Shown: positions 19,073-27,488 of the stretch, piece after piece
Layout of the letters: every line of letters begins with the position of its first letter
How positions within the stretch are numbered: the first letter of the stretch is position 1
Source of the DNA: Chloroflexi bacterium CFX6
GTDB lineage: Bacteria > Chloroflexota > Anaerolineae > Anaerolineales > Villigracilaceae
Assembly: GCA_030263595.1 (NCBI GenBank)
Contig: SZPG01000018.1
Coordinates: forward strand, 1-64,000
Length of the DNA stretch: 64,000 nt
Reading direction: 5' to 3'
Translations under genes and position numbers: made by a program
The notes under the pieces: model-generated
Seen by the model: only the letters and a program-made list of their open reading frames with translations
What the model was told of the DNA's origin: nothing
The model's database searches: none

Positions 19073-19101
19073 TTATTAGCACAAATACAGACGAAAATCA
19101 A
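19073..19101 (-). promoter_or_regulatory. Candidate sigma-70 promoter for the MBL hydrolase
   Basis: On the minus strand TTGATT (19096-19101) and TAATAA (19073-19078) are separated by 17 bases, 28 bases before the ATG. Slightly upstream, GAAC-CCGC-GTTT at 19120-19131 resembles a degenerate copy of the palindrome at 19292-19305. Confidence 0.4.
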
Positions 19102-19262
19102 GTTGAGTGTACAAATTTAGAACCCGCGTTTTCGCAAGGATATGGTCTGTTTCATCATTTCGATTGATGGCTCAAGATCAGGAACCTAAGAATCGCATTG
19201 GGGTCAACCAAGTGTGGAAGCGCGATCGTCGTTGTTACGAAAATGCAATATCCCACGCCTCT

Positions 19263-19306
19263 TGACATACGCCTCATAACGTTGTATATTTAGAACGGAT
19301 GTTCTA
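19263..19306 (+). promoter_or_regulatory. Strong sigma-70 promoter overlapped by a LexA-type palindrome
   Basis: TTGACA (19263-19268), 16 bases, TATATT (19285-19290), immediately followed by the perfect palindrome TAGAAC-GGAT-GTTCTA (19291-19306), which would cover the transcription start. GAAC-N4-GTTC is the core of the Gram-positive LexA/DinR (Cheo) box. The transcript would carry a ~147-base leader before the ATPase gene. LexA as the regulator is inference; any palindrome-binding repressor would fit. Confidence 0.6.
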
Positions 19307-19443
19307 AAAACCATCCGGTCAATACTGGAATCAGCGTGTGTCGCCGAGGCGCCATGTGAAACTTGCTGGCGCAGTTCGGGAGCATGTTCCCTGATTCCAT
19401 GAAAGAGATTGACTATTCGGACAGGCTCTAAATAGAGGTTCCC

Positions 19444-20235
19444 ATGAATGACGACCTTGAACGATTCGATCTGATGCTGGACGCGTACGCCGAACTCAAA
19501 ACGGAATTGGGGACGGAACATCCCGCGCAGCCGATACCTGCCCAGCCTGCCCTTAGCCAGGTGCTGGCTGACTTCGGTCCCATGCCGGAAGAAGCCTTGT
19601 TTCTGGGCGTTGCGTCGGATGAACTTCCCGTTCTGCTGAACCTGCATGATCCGCTTCCTGGTCCCCTGCTGATCCTGGGCGATCCTGGAACCGGCAAGAC
19701 GGCGTTCCTGAAAACCATCGCGCGCGCGGCTGGGAAAATGCATCAGCCGGAAAAACTTCAATTCGGCGCATTGACCAACCATCCCGAAGAATGGAACGGG
19801 TTCGAGGAAATACCCAACAACGTCGGCGTTTTCTCCATCCATCACAAGTCGGCGGAGGATTTCATCCTATCGCTGGCGTCCTGGGCGCATGGGAACAAGT
19901 CCAGCAAACAGTCCGTATTGCTTTTGCTGGACGATCTCGAAGCGATCACCAACATGGAAATGGATACGGTGCAGAACCTGCGCTGGCTTCTCCTGCGCGG
20001 ACCCTCCCGACGCGTATGGCCCATCATTACATTGAGTACCCGGTTTCTTGGCAACATGGAATCCTGGCTCGAAGCCTTTCGCACACGCATCTTCGGGACC
20101 ATTCGGAACGCCGATCACATCCTCAGACTGGATGCAGAGGGAGCGGAACTCGGCAAATTGGAGCGCGGTTCTGAATTCGCCCTGCGCGAAGGCAATCAAT
20201 GGCTTCGTTTTTGGATTCCCGCTTTGAACGAATGA
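19444..20235 (+). CDS. P-loop ATPase, FtsK/HerA-like, unknown role
   Basis: Cytoplasmic P-loop NTPase of 263 residues. Walker A is ILGDPGTGKTAFLKT (about 77-91), Walker B is SVLLLLDDLEAI (about 155-166), and ITLSTRFLGN matches a sensor-type strand. The sequence around PLPGPLLILGDPGTGKT and the C-terminal RTRIFGTIRNADHILRLDAEGAELGKLERGSEFAL resemble the FtsK/HerA motor core, where subunits pump DNA, but the DNA-binding and hexamer modules of known motors are missing and the protein is short. GAGG precedes the ATG by five bases. It is followed after 13 bases by a 75-residue gene and a hairpin terminator, so it is a two-gene unit. A link to DNA damage is suggested only by the promoter palindrome. 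Confidence 0.75.
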   Translation: MNDDLERFDLMLDAYAELKTELGTEHPAQPIPAQPALSQVLADFGPMPEEALFLGVASDELPVLLNLHDPLPGPLLILGDPGTGKTAFLKTIARAAGKMHQPEKLQFGALTNHPEEWNGFEEIPNNVGVFSIHHKSAEDFILSLASWAHGNKSSKQSVLLLLDDLEAITNMEMDTVQNLRWLLLRGPSRRVWPIITLSTRFLGNMESWLEAFRTRIFGTIRNADHILRLDAEGAELGKLERGSEFALREGNQWLRFWIPALNE

Positions 20236-20248
20236 AACGGAGGTTGTC

Positions 20249-20476
20249 ATGCACACCGGAATGTTATGGTTCGACAATTCACAGATCTCGCTGGATATCA
20301 AGATACAGAAGGCGATGGAGTATTACCGCAAGAAATATGGACGGATACCCGACCTTTGCCTGGTTCATCCCAGCATGTTGAAGGATGCCAGGCTGGAAGG
20401 GCAGAAAATCACGGTTCGTCCTTACCGACCGGTATTGCCCGGTCACATTTGGATCGGCGTGGAGGATAATAACTGA
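20249..20476 (+). CDS. Small conserved-looking protein paired with the ATPase
   Basis: Soluble protein of 75 residues (MHTGMLWFDNS...IWIGVEDNN). It has one amphipathic helix (LDIKIQKAMEYYRKKYGRIPD) and a beta-rich C-terminal half (KITVRPYRPVLPGHIWIGV). I do not recognise a domain. GGAGG is placed five bases before the ATG, as strong as that of the ATPase gene, and the genes are 13 bases apart, so it is very likely a functional partner or regulator of that ATPase. The terminator hairpin follows 64 bases past its stop. Confidence 0.7.
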   Translation: MHTGMLWFDNSQISLDIKIQKAMEYYRKKYGRIPDLCLVHPSMLKDARLEGQKITVRPYRPVLPGHIWIGVEDNN

Positions 20477-20539
20477 CCCGGCAAATTGGACATGAGTCAC
20501 AAGCGCGGATGGATTCGCCGCGCGTATCCTGTCCTTTGC

Positions 20540-20575
20540 AAAACTTCCCGGAGAACTGGCGCTCCGGGAAGTTTT
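20540..20575 (+). terminator. Hairpin terminator of the ATPase operon
   Basis: Perfect 14-bp inverted repeat AAAACTTCCCGGAG / CTCCGGGAAGTTTT with an eight-base loop, ending in TTTT. It lies between the ATPase unit and the convergent acpS gene and could work in both directions. Confidence 0.7.
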
Positions 20576-20696
20576 CATTTGGGCGTATTTCGTTTCAGAA
20601 TTAACCGTCCCGAAGGTTGACGCAAGCGACCGATATTTCTTCGAGCAAACCTTCGAACGTTTTATTTCGACTCACTTGAAATGCGCTTTTGTCATT

Positions 20697-21065
20697 TCAA
20701 CCGATCGCTACAGCCAATGCAATCGAATGACTTTGGCTGTGGCTGATGCTCACGGACCAGGCGGTCAAGCCCAATTCTTTTGCCTTCCGCTCGGCAGAAC
20801 CATGTAGTCTCAACACCGGCGCGTTTTGGTCGTCCCCCAAAATTTCGATCTCCTTCCAGGTCACCTCCCCGATGCCGCTTCCCAGCGCCTTGGCAACCGC
20901 TTCCTTCGCGGCGAACCGTCCCGCCAGCGACTCAGCGCGTTTGCCGCATTGTTCCAATTCGGCAGTCGTATAGATGCGCTCGAGGTAATGCCTACCGTGA
21001 CGCGCGATCACCTCCTCGATTCGGCTAATTTCGATCAAGTCAACGCCTGTCGCCAATTTCATCAT
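20697..21065 (-). CDS. acpS: Holo-[acyl-carrier-protein] synthase
   Basis: 4'-phosphopantetheinyl transferase (122 aa from this start) that activates acyl carrier protein using CoA. Motifs are GVDLIEISRIEEV with the metal-binding Asp, and LAGRFAAKEAVAKALGSG with the metal Glu and catalytic basic residues; SVSISHSQSHSIALAVA closes the fold. Length is typical. Two adjacent ATGs (21065 and 21062) are better starts than a GTG four codons further upstream, because the region before them is a word repeat; no strong Shine-Dalgarno is seen, so translation may be coupled to the M16 pair upstream (36 bases). Confidence 0.92.
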   Translation of the reverse strand: MMKLATGVDLIEISRIEEVIARHGRHYLERIYTTAELEQCGKRAESLAGRFAAKEAVAKALGSGIGEVTWKEIEILGDDQNAPVLRLHGSAERKAKELGLTAWSVSISHSQSHSIALAVAIG

Positions 21066-21075
21066 CGCCCGCAAC

Positions 21076-21096
21076 ACTGCTCACTGCTCACTGGCT
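21076..21096. repeat. Short copy of the 'cactgctcact' word repeat
   Basis: cactgctcactgctcact plus flanks, between the inactive M16 peptidase and acpS. It matches the wording at 2282-2338. Confidence 0.5.
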
Positions 21097-21101
21097 ACTC
21101 C

Positions 21102-22373
21102 TCACGGTCCCGCCACCGCAATCGCCAACCGTTCGGGATCAATGAACCTGCGTGCGGTATCCAAAACATCCCCGCGCGTGACTTGGTTCACCAGATCGGC
21201 ATAACGGAGATAATAATCCAGACCAAGGTCGTGACGCTCGATGTTCAACAGCGCCCCCGCCACGCCTCTATTCGATTCCAAAGAAAGAGGCAGACGCCCG
21301 ATGAAGTTCGCCTTGCTGTCGGCAAGTTCATCCTCCGTCACGCCTTCATCCACGAACCTCCTCAATTCCTCCACGATCAGGTCGGTCGCCTTGCGAACGT
21401 TACCCGTGTTCACGCCCGCGCTCACCTCCCACGAGCCGGGACCGATCCCGGCGTTCAGGCTCGAATAAGCATAGTACGCCAGCCCAGCCCTTTCACGAAC
21501 TGAATCCCCGATCCGCCCCATCATCCCAAACTGCCCCAGAACGTTATTCCCCAACACGGCGGACATATACTCCGGGTCCCTTCTTTTCGGGCCGTTCGTG
21601 CCGATCACAATATCGGACTGGGACTTGCCCGCGATGCGATGATGTTTCGTGATCGTCTTCCTGAGCGGTTTCACGTCGGGGATCGGAGGCGGCTCTTTCT
21701 GACCCTTTACCTGCCACCCACCCAACGCGCGTTCCACCTGTCTGACGGCTTTCTCCGCCTCCACCGCGCCGACGATGGCGATCACCATCCCGCGCGGACC
21801 GTAATGCTGGCGGTGGAATTTCACAAGGTCGTCGCGCGTGATCCGTTTGACGGTCTCCGGCGTTCCTTCATCGGGGCGGCTGTAAGGGTGATCCCTGTAT
21901 AGGATCTTGTCGAAAGCCTGCGAAGCCATCTCGGCGGTATCCTCCGCGTTGATCGCCAGCCCGGTGAGAATTTGAGCGCGCAGTTTCTCCACCTCGGTTT
22001 TGGGAAACGTCGGCTGCATCAACGCTTCGGATAACAGGCTGAGCAGGAAAGGGAGGTCCTCCGCGAGGGAACGGCCGTTGAAACCCGACCGATGCACGCC
22101 GGTGCTGAACCCCAGGCTTGCCCCAACGGATTCGAGGATATTATAGATCTCGTCGAAGTTGTGCTTTTTCGTCCCGCGCATCAACGCGGAGGTGACGAAA
22201 TCGGCGAGCCCGAGTTTTTCGTCGGGATCGAACAACGCGCCCGCGTCGAAATATCCGCTCATGGCGACCGACGGGCTGTTGAAATTCGAACGCGTCAGGA
22301 TCGTGATGCCGTTCGGCAGGATTACGCGATGAATGGTATCGGGGCCGGGCAGGGTGGATTTGACCGCTTTCAT
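21102..22373 (-). CDS. M16 family peptidase-like protein lacking the zinc motif
   Basis: Protein of 423 residues with the M16 (pitrilysin/processing peptidase) fold. The segment where HxxEH should be reads LGLADFVTSALMRGT (about 55-69), so both histidines and the glutamate are missing. Other family parts are present: the RSGFNGRSLAEDLPFLLSLLSEAL region, YGPRGMVIAIVGAV, and the second-domain GLAYYAYSSL. It starts two bases after the stop of the active partner. Known heterodimeric M16B enzymes consist of one catalytic and one inactive subunit that provides the Arg/Tyr pair for substrate binding (here RERAGLAYYAYSS). Substrate unknown. Confidence 0.88.
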   Translation of the reverse strand: MKAVKSTLPGPDTIHRVILPNGITILTRSNFNSPSVAMSGYFDAGALFDPDEKLGLADFVTSALMRGTKKHNFDEIYNILESVGASLGFSTGVHRSGFNGRSLAEDLPFLLSLLSEALMQPTFPKTEVEKLRAQILTGLAINAEDTAEMASQAFDKILYRDHPYSRPDEGTPETVKRITRDDLVKFHRQHYGPRGMVIAIVGAVEAEKAVRQVERALGGWQVKGQKEPPPIPDVKPLRKTITKHHRIAGKSQSDIVIGTNGPKRRDPEYMSAVLGNNVLGQFGMMGRIGDSVRERAGLAYYAYSSLNAGIGPGSWEVSAGVNTGNVRKATDLIVEELRRFVDEGVTEDELADSKANFIGRLPLSLESNRGVAGALLNIERHDLGLDYYLRYADLVNQVTRGDVLDTARRFIDPERLAIAVAGP

Positions 22374-22375
22374 GG

Positions 22376-23662
22376 TTAAGCCTTCCTCTCATCCGCCGGC
22401 ACATACGTCCCGACCACGCGGCTCCGCGGTCGAAAATATTCGTTCGCCACGCGTTGAACGTCCTTCACCGAAACAGACGATAATTTATCGAGATAGTTCT
22501 CGAACCAGCCGTACTCCGCGAACATTTCCGAATATCCCATCCAGAACGCCTGGTTGGTGATGTTCTCGCTTCCGTAGGCGAACAGGGCGCGCGCCTGTTT
22601 GATGGCGCGGGTAATTTCCGATTTGGCGACCTTCTCCCGCCTGACTCGTTCGATCTCCCTGTTCAATGCGGCGAGGGCTTCCTCGGGCTTTCGTTTGGGA
22701 TGAACGGTCAAAACGATCGAGTAAAGGAAGGGATCAATGGTCGCCTGCGCGCCGCCATAGACGCCGACCGCATACTCCCTGTCCACGAGCGCGCGGTAGA
22801 GGCGCGAGGTCTTGTTCGAGATGCCTCCGCTGAACATGTTGAGGTTGCTGGGTCCGGCAAGCAGGCTGTCCAGCACGGTGAGCGGGAAAAAGTCCGGGTG
22901 GGAGGCGGCTGGGAAACGGTAGCAGACCTGAACGTAGGAGGTCGAACCGGGTCCCTCCACCGAGAGGCGTATCTCTCCTCTTTGTTCCGTCTCCGGGCGG
23001 GCAAGCCGCGTCGGTTCCTGTCCAGCCGGGATCGGCTCGAATAGCCCGCGGATGCGCGCAAGCATGGATTTCGTATCGAAATCCCCCGCCACCGCCATGA
23101 CCGCGTTGTTCGGCGTGTAATACGCGCGGTAATGGTTGTAAAGGTCGTCGCGGGTCATGGCGTGGAGGTCCGCCACGTCGCCGATGACCTCGTGATGGTA
23201 TGGGTGAATACGAAACGCCGCGTGCTGCACCGCCTCGCCGAGTTGGAAGAGGGGATCGTTTTCGTTGCCCTCGCGCTCGGAGATAATGACCGTCCGCTCG
23301 GAGGCGACCTCTTTTTCGTCGAACTGGCTGTTGACCATGCGGTCCGCTTCGAGGCGCAGGGCGAGGTCAATCCTGTCGGCGGGCATGGTTTCGTAATACG
23401 CCGTCCAGTCGAGGTAGGTCATGGCGTTCCACACGCCGCCTTCGCGCGAGATGGCTTTATCGAGAACGTTGGCGGGGAATTGCGGTGTGCCTTTGAATTG
23501 CATGTGTTCGACCCAATGCGATATGCCTGTGCGACCTTGCGTTTCATCGCGTGAGCCGACCCGGTACCAAAGCCAGGAGGAGACGATCGGCGTGGTGTGG
23601 ATCTCCTTCAGGAATACCTTCAAGCCATTTGAAAGCGTCTCGACAGTATAAGGTTTCTTCAT
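22376..23662 (-). CDS. Zinc-dependent M16 family peptidase, catalytic subunit
   Basis: Peptidase of 428 residues. The inverted zinc motif is intact: GISHWVEHMQFKGT (HxxEH, about 45-50), with the third ligand Glu expected in the ASERTVIISEREGNENDP block (about 118-135). The second half includes YVQVCYRFPA and SRLYRALVDREYAVGVYGGAQ, where the Arg-x-Tyr substrate-binding pair normally lies. With the inactive partner two bases downstream it forms a likely M16B heterodimer. Start ATG at 23662; the preceding gene on the same strand (23708) ends 45 bases upstream, so all three may be co-transcribed. Confidence 0.92.
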   Translation of the reverse strand: MKKPYTVETLSNGLKVFLKEIHTTPIVSSWLWYRVGSRDETQGRTGISHWVEHMQFKGTPQFPANVLDKAISREGGVWNAMTYLDWTAYYETMPADRIDLALRLEADRMVNSQFDEKEVASERTVIISEREGNENDPLFQLGEAVQHAAFRIHPYHHEVIGDVADLHAMTRDDLYNHYRAYYTPNNAVMAVAGDFDTKSMLARIRGLFEPIPAGQEPTRLARPETEQRGEIRLSVEGPGSTSYVQVCYRFPAASHPDFFPLTVLDSLLAGPSNLNMFSGGISNKTSRLYRALVDREYAVGVYGGAQATIDPFLYSIVLTVHPKRKPEEALAALNREIERVRREKVAKSEITRAIKQARALFAYGSENITNQAFWMGYSEMFAEYGWFENYLDKLSSVSVKDVQRVANEYFRPRSRVVGTYVPADERKA

Positions 23663-23707
23663 AAATGTTCGATCTCCGATTGAATGTTTGGGCGCCCGAT
23701 GTCTGTC

Positions 23708-24469
23708 TTATGGACAGTCATTGAGCATGCAATAAAACGGCTCCACGACCTGCCGCAAGCCGACGAAGGGTTCGTGCAGTTCGGTCTGGTTGAGCGGAAT
23801 GTTTACGTCAACCGGCAAACTGACGGGGATGGTGTCTGTAACCTGCAAGGGGAAATCGAGGTTGACGGTGAGGGGCGTATTGGCGGGCAATGTAACGGTC
23901 GCGCTGGCGTTGATATCCAGACTCCCCGTGTTGATGATCACCTGCGCGTTTCGGATGACAGCCGCTTCGGCAAGCGTGATCTGGGTGGTCGCCCTGACGG
24001 GCACCGTGATGTTCAACGGAATATTCGCATTCACGGGGATTTGCGTTTTGATGGAGGCGTTGTCCATTTTGACGAAGTTATGATACAAGCCGCCGAGCAG
24101 GTGATCCGGCAGGGCGGTCAGGGTCACGCCGACCGTTTTGAAGTTTTGCACGACGAGCGCCAGGACGATCAGCAAAACGATGTTGACGGTCATGGATAGG
24201 ACGCTTGCGACGGTCCAAAACGCGGGCAGGAATTTGAATCCTCCCGCGCCGGGCTTGGATACGGCCCGGGGGTTGGAGGCAGGCTTGGGCGTGGAAACCG
24301 AACCGCCTTGTTTTGGTTGAGTCGTCTGCGCGGCGGGCGTCGTTTTCGCCGGGGCATTCTTCCCCGCCGTTCTTTGCAGGCGCGAGATGGGCGATTCGTC
24401 CGAGTCTCCAGCGTTCAGGAGTTTTTTCAATTTGCTGGGCTCATTTTGATTCGGTTCAGGCTGCGACAT
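23708..24469 (-). CDS. Single-pass membrane protein of unknown function
   Basis: Protein of 253 residues with three parts. Residues 1-75 are a disordered, charged and Pro/Thr/Gln-rich cytoplasmic tail. About 85-110 is one membrane helix (VASVLSMTVNIVLLIVLALVV). The outer part (115-253) is built from beta-strand-like repeats rich in alternating hydrophobic/Thr residues (IPVNANIPLNITVPVRATTQI, TLPANTPLTVNLDFPLQV, SLPVDVNIPLNQTEL), which looks like a repeated beta fold. No catalytic motif. It lies just upstream of the M16 pair in the same direction, so a role in envelope protein turnover is possible but unproven. Confidence 0.7.
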   Translation of the reverse strand: MSQPEPNQNEPSKLKKLLNAGDSDESPISRLQRTAGKNAPAKTTPAAQTTQPKQGGSVSTPKPASNPRAVSKPGAGGFKFLPAFWTVASVLSMTVNIVLLIVLALVVQNFKTVGVTLTALPDHLLGGLYHNFVKMDNASIKTQIPVNANIPLNITVPVRATTQITLAEAAVIRNAQVIINTGSLDINASATVTLPANTPLTVNLDFPLQVTDTIPVSLPVDVNIPLNQTELHEPFVGLRQVVEPFYCMLNDCP

Positions 24470-24744
24470 GCGGACCTCCTATGACAGTGCGTCAATCTTA
24501 ACATAGAGTATCGGTTTTGGATGGAACGATTTTCCGTTGAGGGAGCGGGCGAATAATGCGTAACGGTTTTCCATCCCGCGCCGGAGGAAGCGGCGGGGCA
24601 AACCAGGCTGCCCGGGGGTAAGCCCCAAGTTGTGACATTTTTCACTTGAAATGTGATCCTGTTTTTCCTACAATTGGAACATGACCCACCCCGGAGGCGA
24701 AGCGAACCGATATATTCCACCAACCGCCATGTAACCATTTCCGC

Positions 24745-24773
24745 TTGAGGAGGTCTCGCTTTGAGACTATAAT
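24745..24773 (+). promoter_or_regulatory. Sigma-70 promoter of the FAD oxidoreductase gene
   Basis: TTGAGG (24745-24750), 17 bases, TATAAT (24768-24773), about 48 bases before the GTG start. The rest of the 350-base intergenic region holds no supported gene; a cacttgaaatg stretch at 24641-24652 is unexplained. Confidence 0.6.
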
Positions 24774-24820
24774 CTGACAGTTTTTATCCAAAACAATTCG
24801 TCAAATTTCAAGGAGGCACT

Positions 24821-26134
24821 GTGACCCATCAATTTTACGTCGCCGTCGTCGGCGCAGGACCCGCAGGATTATTCGGCGCGCGCGAACTTGCGAACCATGG
24901 CGCGCGCGTCGCGTTGTTCAACCGTGACATCAAAGCGGGGGGGCTGGCGGAATATGGCATCTATCCCACCAAGCACACGATGAAGAGCGGCTTGCGGAAG
25001 CAATTCAGGCAGGTGCTCGAACTGCCCAACCTGGATTACTTCGGGAACGTGACCATCGGCACACAGGGCGACCTGACCCTCGACGACTTGCGCGAACTCG
25101 GCTTTCAGGCAATCCTCGTCACGGCTGGTGCGCAGGGGACCAAGTGGCTGGGCTTGCCCGGGGAAGACCTGACAGGGGCGTATCACGCCAAGGACGTTGT
25201 GTATCATTACAACCAACTTCCTCCCTACAGTGAAAAACCGTTCCGTTTTGGGAGGCGGTGCGCGGTGATCGGCGCGGGGAACGTGATGCTCGATATTGCC
25301 CATTTCCTCATCCGCGAACAGAAAGTGGACGACGTGGTCGCCATCGTGCGCCGCGGACCGGCGGAGGTCAAGTTCGACAAGAAGGAAATGGAATACGTGA
25401 TTGACAATCTCGATCAAGCCGCGCTGGACGCCGAGATCGAGCGCGTTGCCCCGATCATGCAGGCGGTCAATCAGGACCCGACAACTGCGCGCGCCACGAT
25501 ATTGGAAGCCCTCCCGAAAGCCCTGCCCCGAGTCTCCGATACGCGCTTCCATTTCATCTTCCTCGCCTCTCCCGTTCAAATGCTCGGCGACGCGGACGGC
25601 AACCTCACCCAGGTCGAGATCGAGGACAATCTTCTCGTCGAAAAGGACGGGGACACCAAAGCCCGGGGAACCGGGAACAAGCGTCGGCTGGATGTTGAAA
25701 CGGTGGTCTTCGCCATCGGAGACAAAGTGGACGAGACCTTCGGTCTGCCGGTCGAATGGAACGAGTTCGTAAAGAATCCAAACCCGAAATTCCCGATTGA
25801 CGGCGACTCCTACGAATCGCCGTTCGAGGATGTGTTCGTCGGGGGCTGGTCGCGCAAAGCCAGTTCAGGCTTGGTGGGGTACGCCCGCAAGGATGGCACG
25901 AATGCGTCGAAGGCGGTCTGGCAGTATCTCCAGACCAAACAGCCGACCGAACCAAACCTGGAGGCGGCCGCTGAGAAATTGAAGAGCCTCGGCAAACCCA
26001 TTGTGACGAAAGAGGACATCAAGAGGCTGGAAGCCGTGGAACTTGCCGAAGCCCAAAAACGCGGACTCGAAGCCTTCAAGTTCGACAACAACGAAGACAT
26101 GCTTGCCGCGATGGGATTGATAGAGACGGCGTAG
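24821..26134 (+). CDS. FAD/NAD(P)-dependent oxidoreductase, ferredoxin-NADP reductase-like
   Basis: Flavoprotein of 437 residues. The N-terminal FAD motif is VVGAGPAGLFGARELANHGARVALFN (GxGxxG) followed by GGLAEYGIYPTKH, the second dinucleotide motif is CAVIGAGNVMLDIAHFLI (about 145-165), and DVFVGGWSRKASSGLVGYARKDGTNA is the closing FAD-contact segment. This layout matches adrenodoxin-type ferredoxin-NADP reductases and the small subunit of glutamate synthase. No iron-sulphur cysteines are present. The start is GTG with AAGGAGG four bases upstream. It appears monocistronic, between a good promoter and a hairpin with T-run. The electron partner is not in the window. Confidence 0.88.
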   Translation: MTHQFYVAVVGAGPAGLFGARELANHGARVALFNRDIKAGGLAEYGIYPTKHTMKSGLRKQFRQVLELPNLDYFGNVTIGTQGDLTLDDLRELGFQAILVTAGAQGTKWLGLPGEDLTGAYHAKDVVYHYNQLPPYSEKPFRFGRRCAVIGAGNVMLDIAHFLIREQKVDDVVAIVRRGPAEVKFDKKEMEYVIDNLDQAALDAEIERVAPIMQAVNQDPTTARATILEALPKALPRVSDTRFHFIFLASPVQMLGDADGNLTQVEIEDNLLVEKDGDTKARGTGNKRRLDVETVVFAIGDKVDETFGLPVEWNEFVKNPNPKFPIDGDSYESPFEDVFVGGWSRKASSGLVGYARKDGTNASKAVWQYLQTKQPTEPNLEAAAEKLKSLGKPIVTKEDIKRLEAVELAEAQKRGLEAFKFDNNEDMLAAMGLIETA

Positions 26135-26146
26135 CCCTCACCCCTG

Positions 26147-26182
26147 CCCCTCTCCCAATGGGAGAGGGGATTCTTTTTTTTC
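26147..26182 (+). terminator. Rho-independent terminator built from a dispersed repeat
   Basis: CCCCTCTCCC-aat-GGGAGAGGGG followed by a T-rich run (ttcttttttttcc), 13 bases after the oxidoreductase stop. The hairpin is a member of the ctctccc/gggagag family that also fills the arrays inside metH. Confidence 0.75.
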
Positions 26183-26230
26183 CTTGTGAAACTATCAAAG
26201 GCTGTTGACAATGTATCGCGCTCGAAAAGT

Positions 26231-27370
26231 CTAGCCGCCCAACAATTCCCTCGACACTTCCTGGGTATGCTCCCCCAGCCTCGGCGGCGGGAGGTTGTAT
26301 TCCACCGGCGTATCGCTGAACTTCAACGGTGAACCAACCAGCCTCAAGCCTCCAATCTCCGGGTGTCCCGCGTGGATCAACATCTCTCTTGCCTCCACCT
26401 GCGGCATGGAGAAGACCTGTTCGAGGTTGTTGATCGGTCCACAGGGGAAGTCGTCGCCGATCAGGGAAAGCCATTCGTTCACGGTCTTCCTCGCGAACAC
26501 AGGTTCGAGGATGGCAATCAACGCATCCCTGTTTTGCACACGGGCGGAGTTCGCGGCAAAGCGCGCATCGTTTACCAATTCCTGGTTATCAATTACCTCG
26601 CACATTTTCGCAAACTGTTTGTCATTTCCCACCGCGATCACGAACCAACCGTCGCTGGCTTGGAAACTCTGATACGGGACGATGTTCGCGTGCGCGTTGC
26701 CGTATCGCCTGGGTGGGTTGCCCGAAATCAAGAAGTTGCTTGCCGCATTCGCGAGCATCCCCACTTGCGAGTCGAACAGGGAAATGTCAAGGTGTTGTCC
26801 TTTGCCGGTGTGTCGTCTCGCTTGAAGAGCGGCGAGGATGGCAATGACCGCGTTCTGTCCCGCGAACAAGTCCGCCACCGCGACGCCGACCTTCATCGGC
26901 TCGCCATCCGGTTCGCCGGTGATGCTCATCAATCCGCCCATCGCCTGGATCATGAAGTCGTAGCCGGGTTTGTCGCGCAGGGGTCCGGTCTGCCCGAAGC
27001 CGGTGATCGAGCAATAGATCAGGGTCGGATTGAGGGCGGAGGCAGACTCAAAGTCAAGGGAGAAGCGGGCGAGGGAGCCGGGGCGAAAGTTCTCGACCAG
27101 CACGTCGCTTCGACGAATGAGTCCGCGAACGATCTCGCGTCCCGGCTCCGTTTTGAAATCCGCCACGATGCCGCGCTTGTTTCGATTGACGCATAAGTAG
27201 TACGCGCTTTCATCCTCGGCAAACGGCGGACCCCAGCCGCGCGTCTCGTCGCCATCGGGCGACTCGACCTTGATGACCTCGGCTCCAAGATCGCCGAGAA
27301 CCATCGTACAATAGGGACCAGCCAGCACGCGGCTGAGATCGAGCACACGAATTCCGTTCAAGGGTTGCAT
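26231..27370 (-). CDS. Family III CoA-transferase (CaiB/BaiF type)
   Basis: CoA-transferase of 379 residues. N-terminal LNGIRVLDLSRVLAGPYCTMVLGDLGAEVIKVESPDGDETRGWGPP is the classical signature, followed by NRNKRGIVADFK, LVENFRPGSLARF, and CSITGFGQTGPLRDKPGYDFMIQAMGGLMSITG, where the Asp in PGYDF is the expected catalytic residue. It is closer to the canonical family than the member at 17045. The ATG at 27370 is chosen since AGGAG lies six bases before it; 14 further codons upstream are open but run into repeat DNA. The substrate is unknown. It is divergent from the DHOD-like gene. Confidence 0.92.
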   Translation of the reverse strand: MQPLNGIRVLDLSRVLAGPYCTMVLGDLGAEVIKVESPDGDETRGWGPPFAEDESAYYLCVNRNKRGIVADFKTEPGREIVRGLIRRSDVLVENFRPGSLARFSLDFESASALNPTLIYCSITGFGQTGPLRDKPGYDFMIQAMGGLMSITGEPDGEPMKVGVAVADLFAGQNAVIAILAALQARRHTGKGQHLDISLFDSQVGMLANAASNFLISGNPPRRYGNAHANIVPYQSFQASDGWFVIAVGNDKQFAKMCEVIDNQELVNDARFAANSARVQNRDALIAILEPVFARKTVNEWLSLIGDDFPCGPINNLEQVFSMPQVEAREMLIHAGHPEIGGLRLVGSPLKFSDTPVEYNLPPPRLGEHTQEVSRELLGG

Positions 27371-27488
27371 ATCAACTCCTAAAAAAACCTGACAGGTCTC
27401 ACAGTTCCGCATTCCTCAAGAATACCTGCGTGGACAAATGCCATGACCAATCGAACTATCGCGAAGACCCGTCAGGTTTGGATGATTT

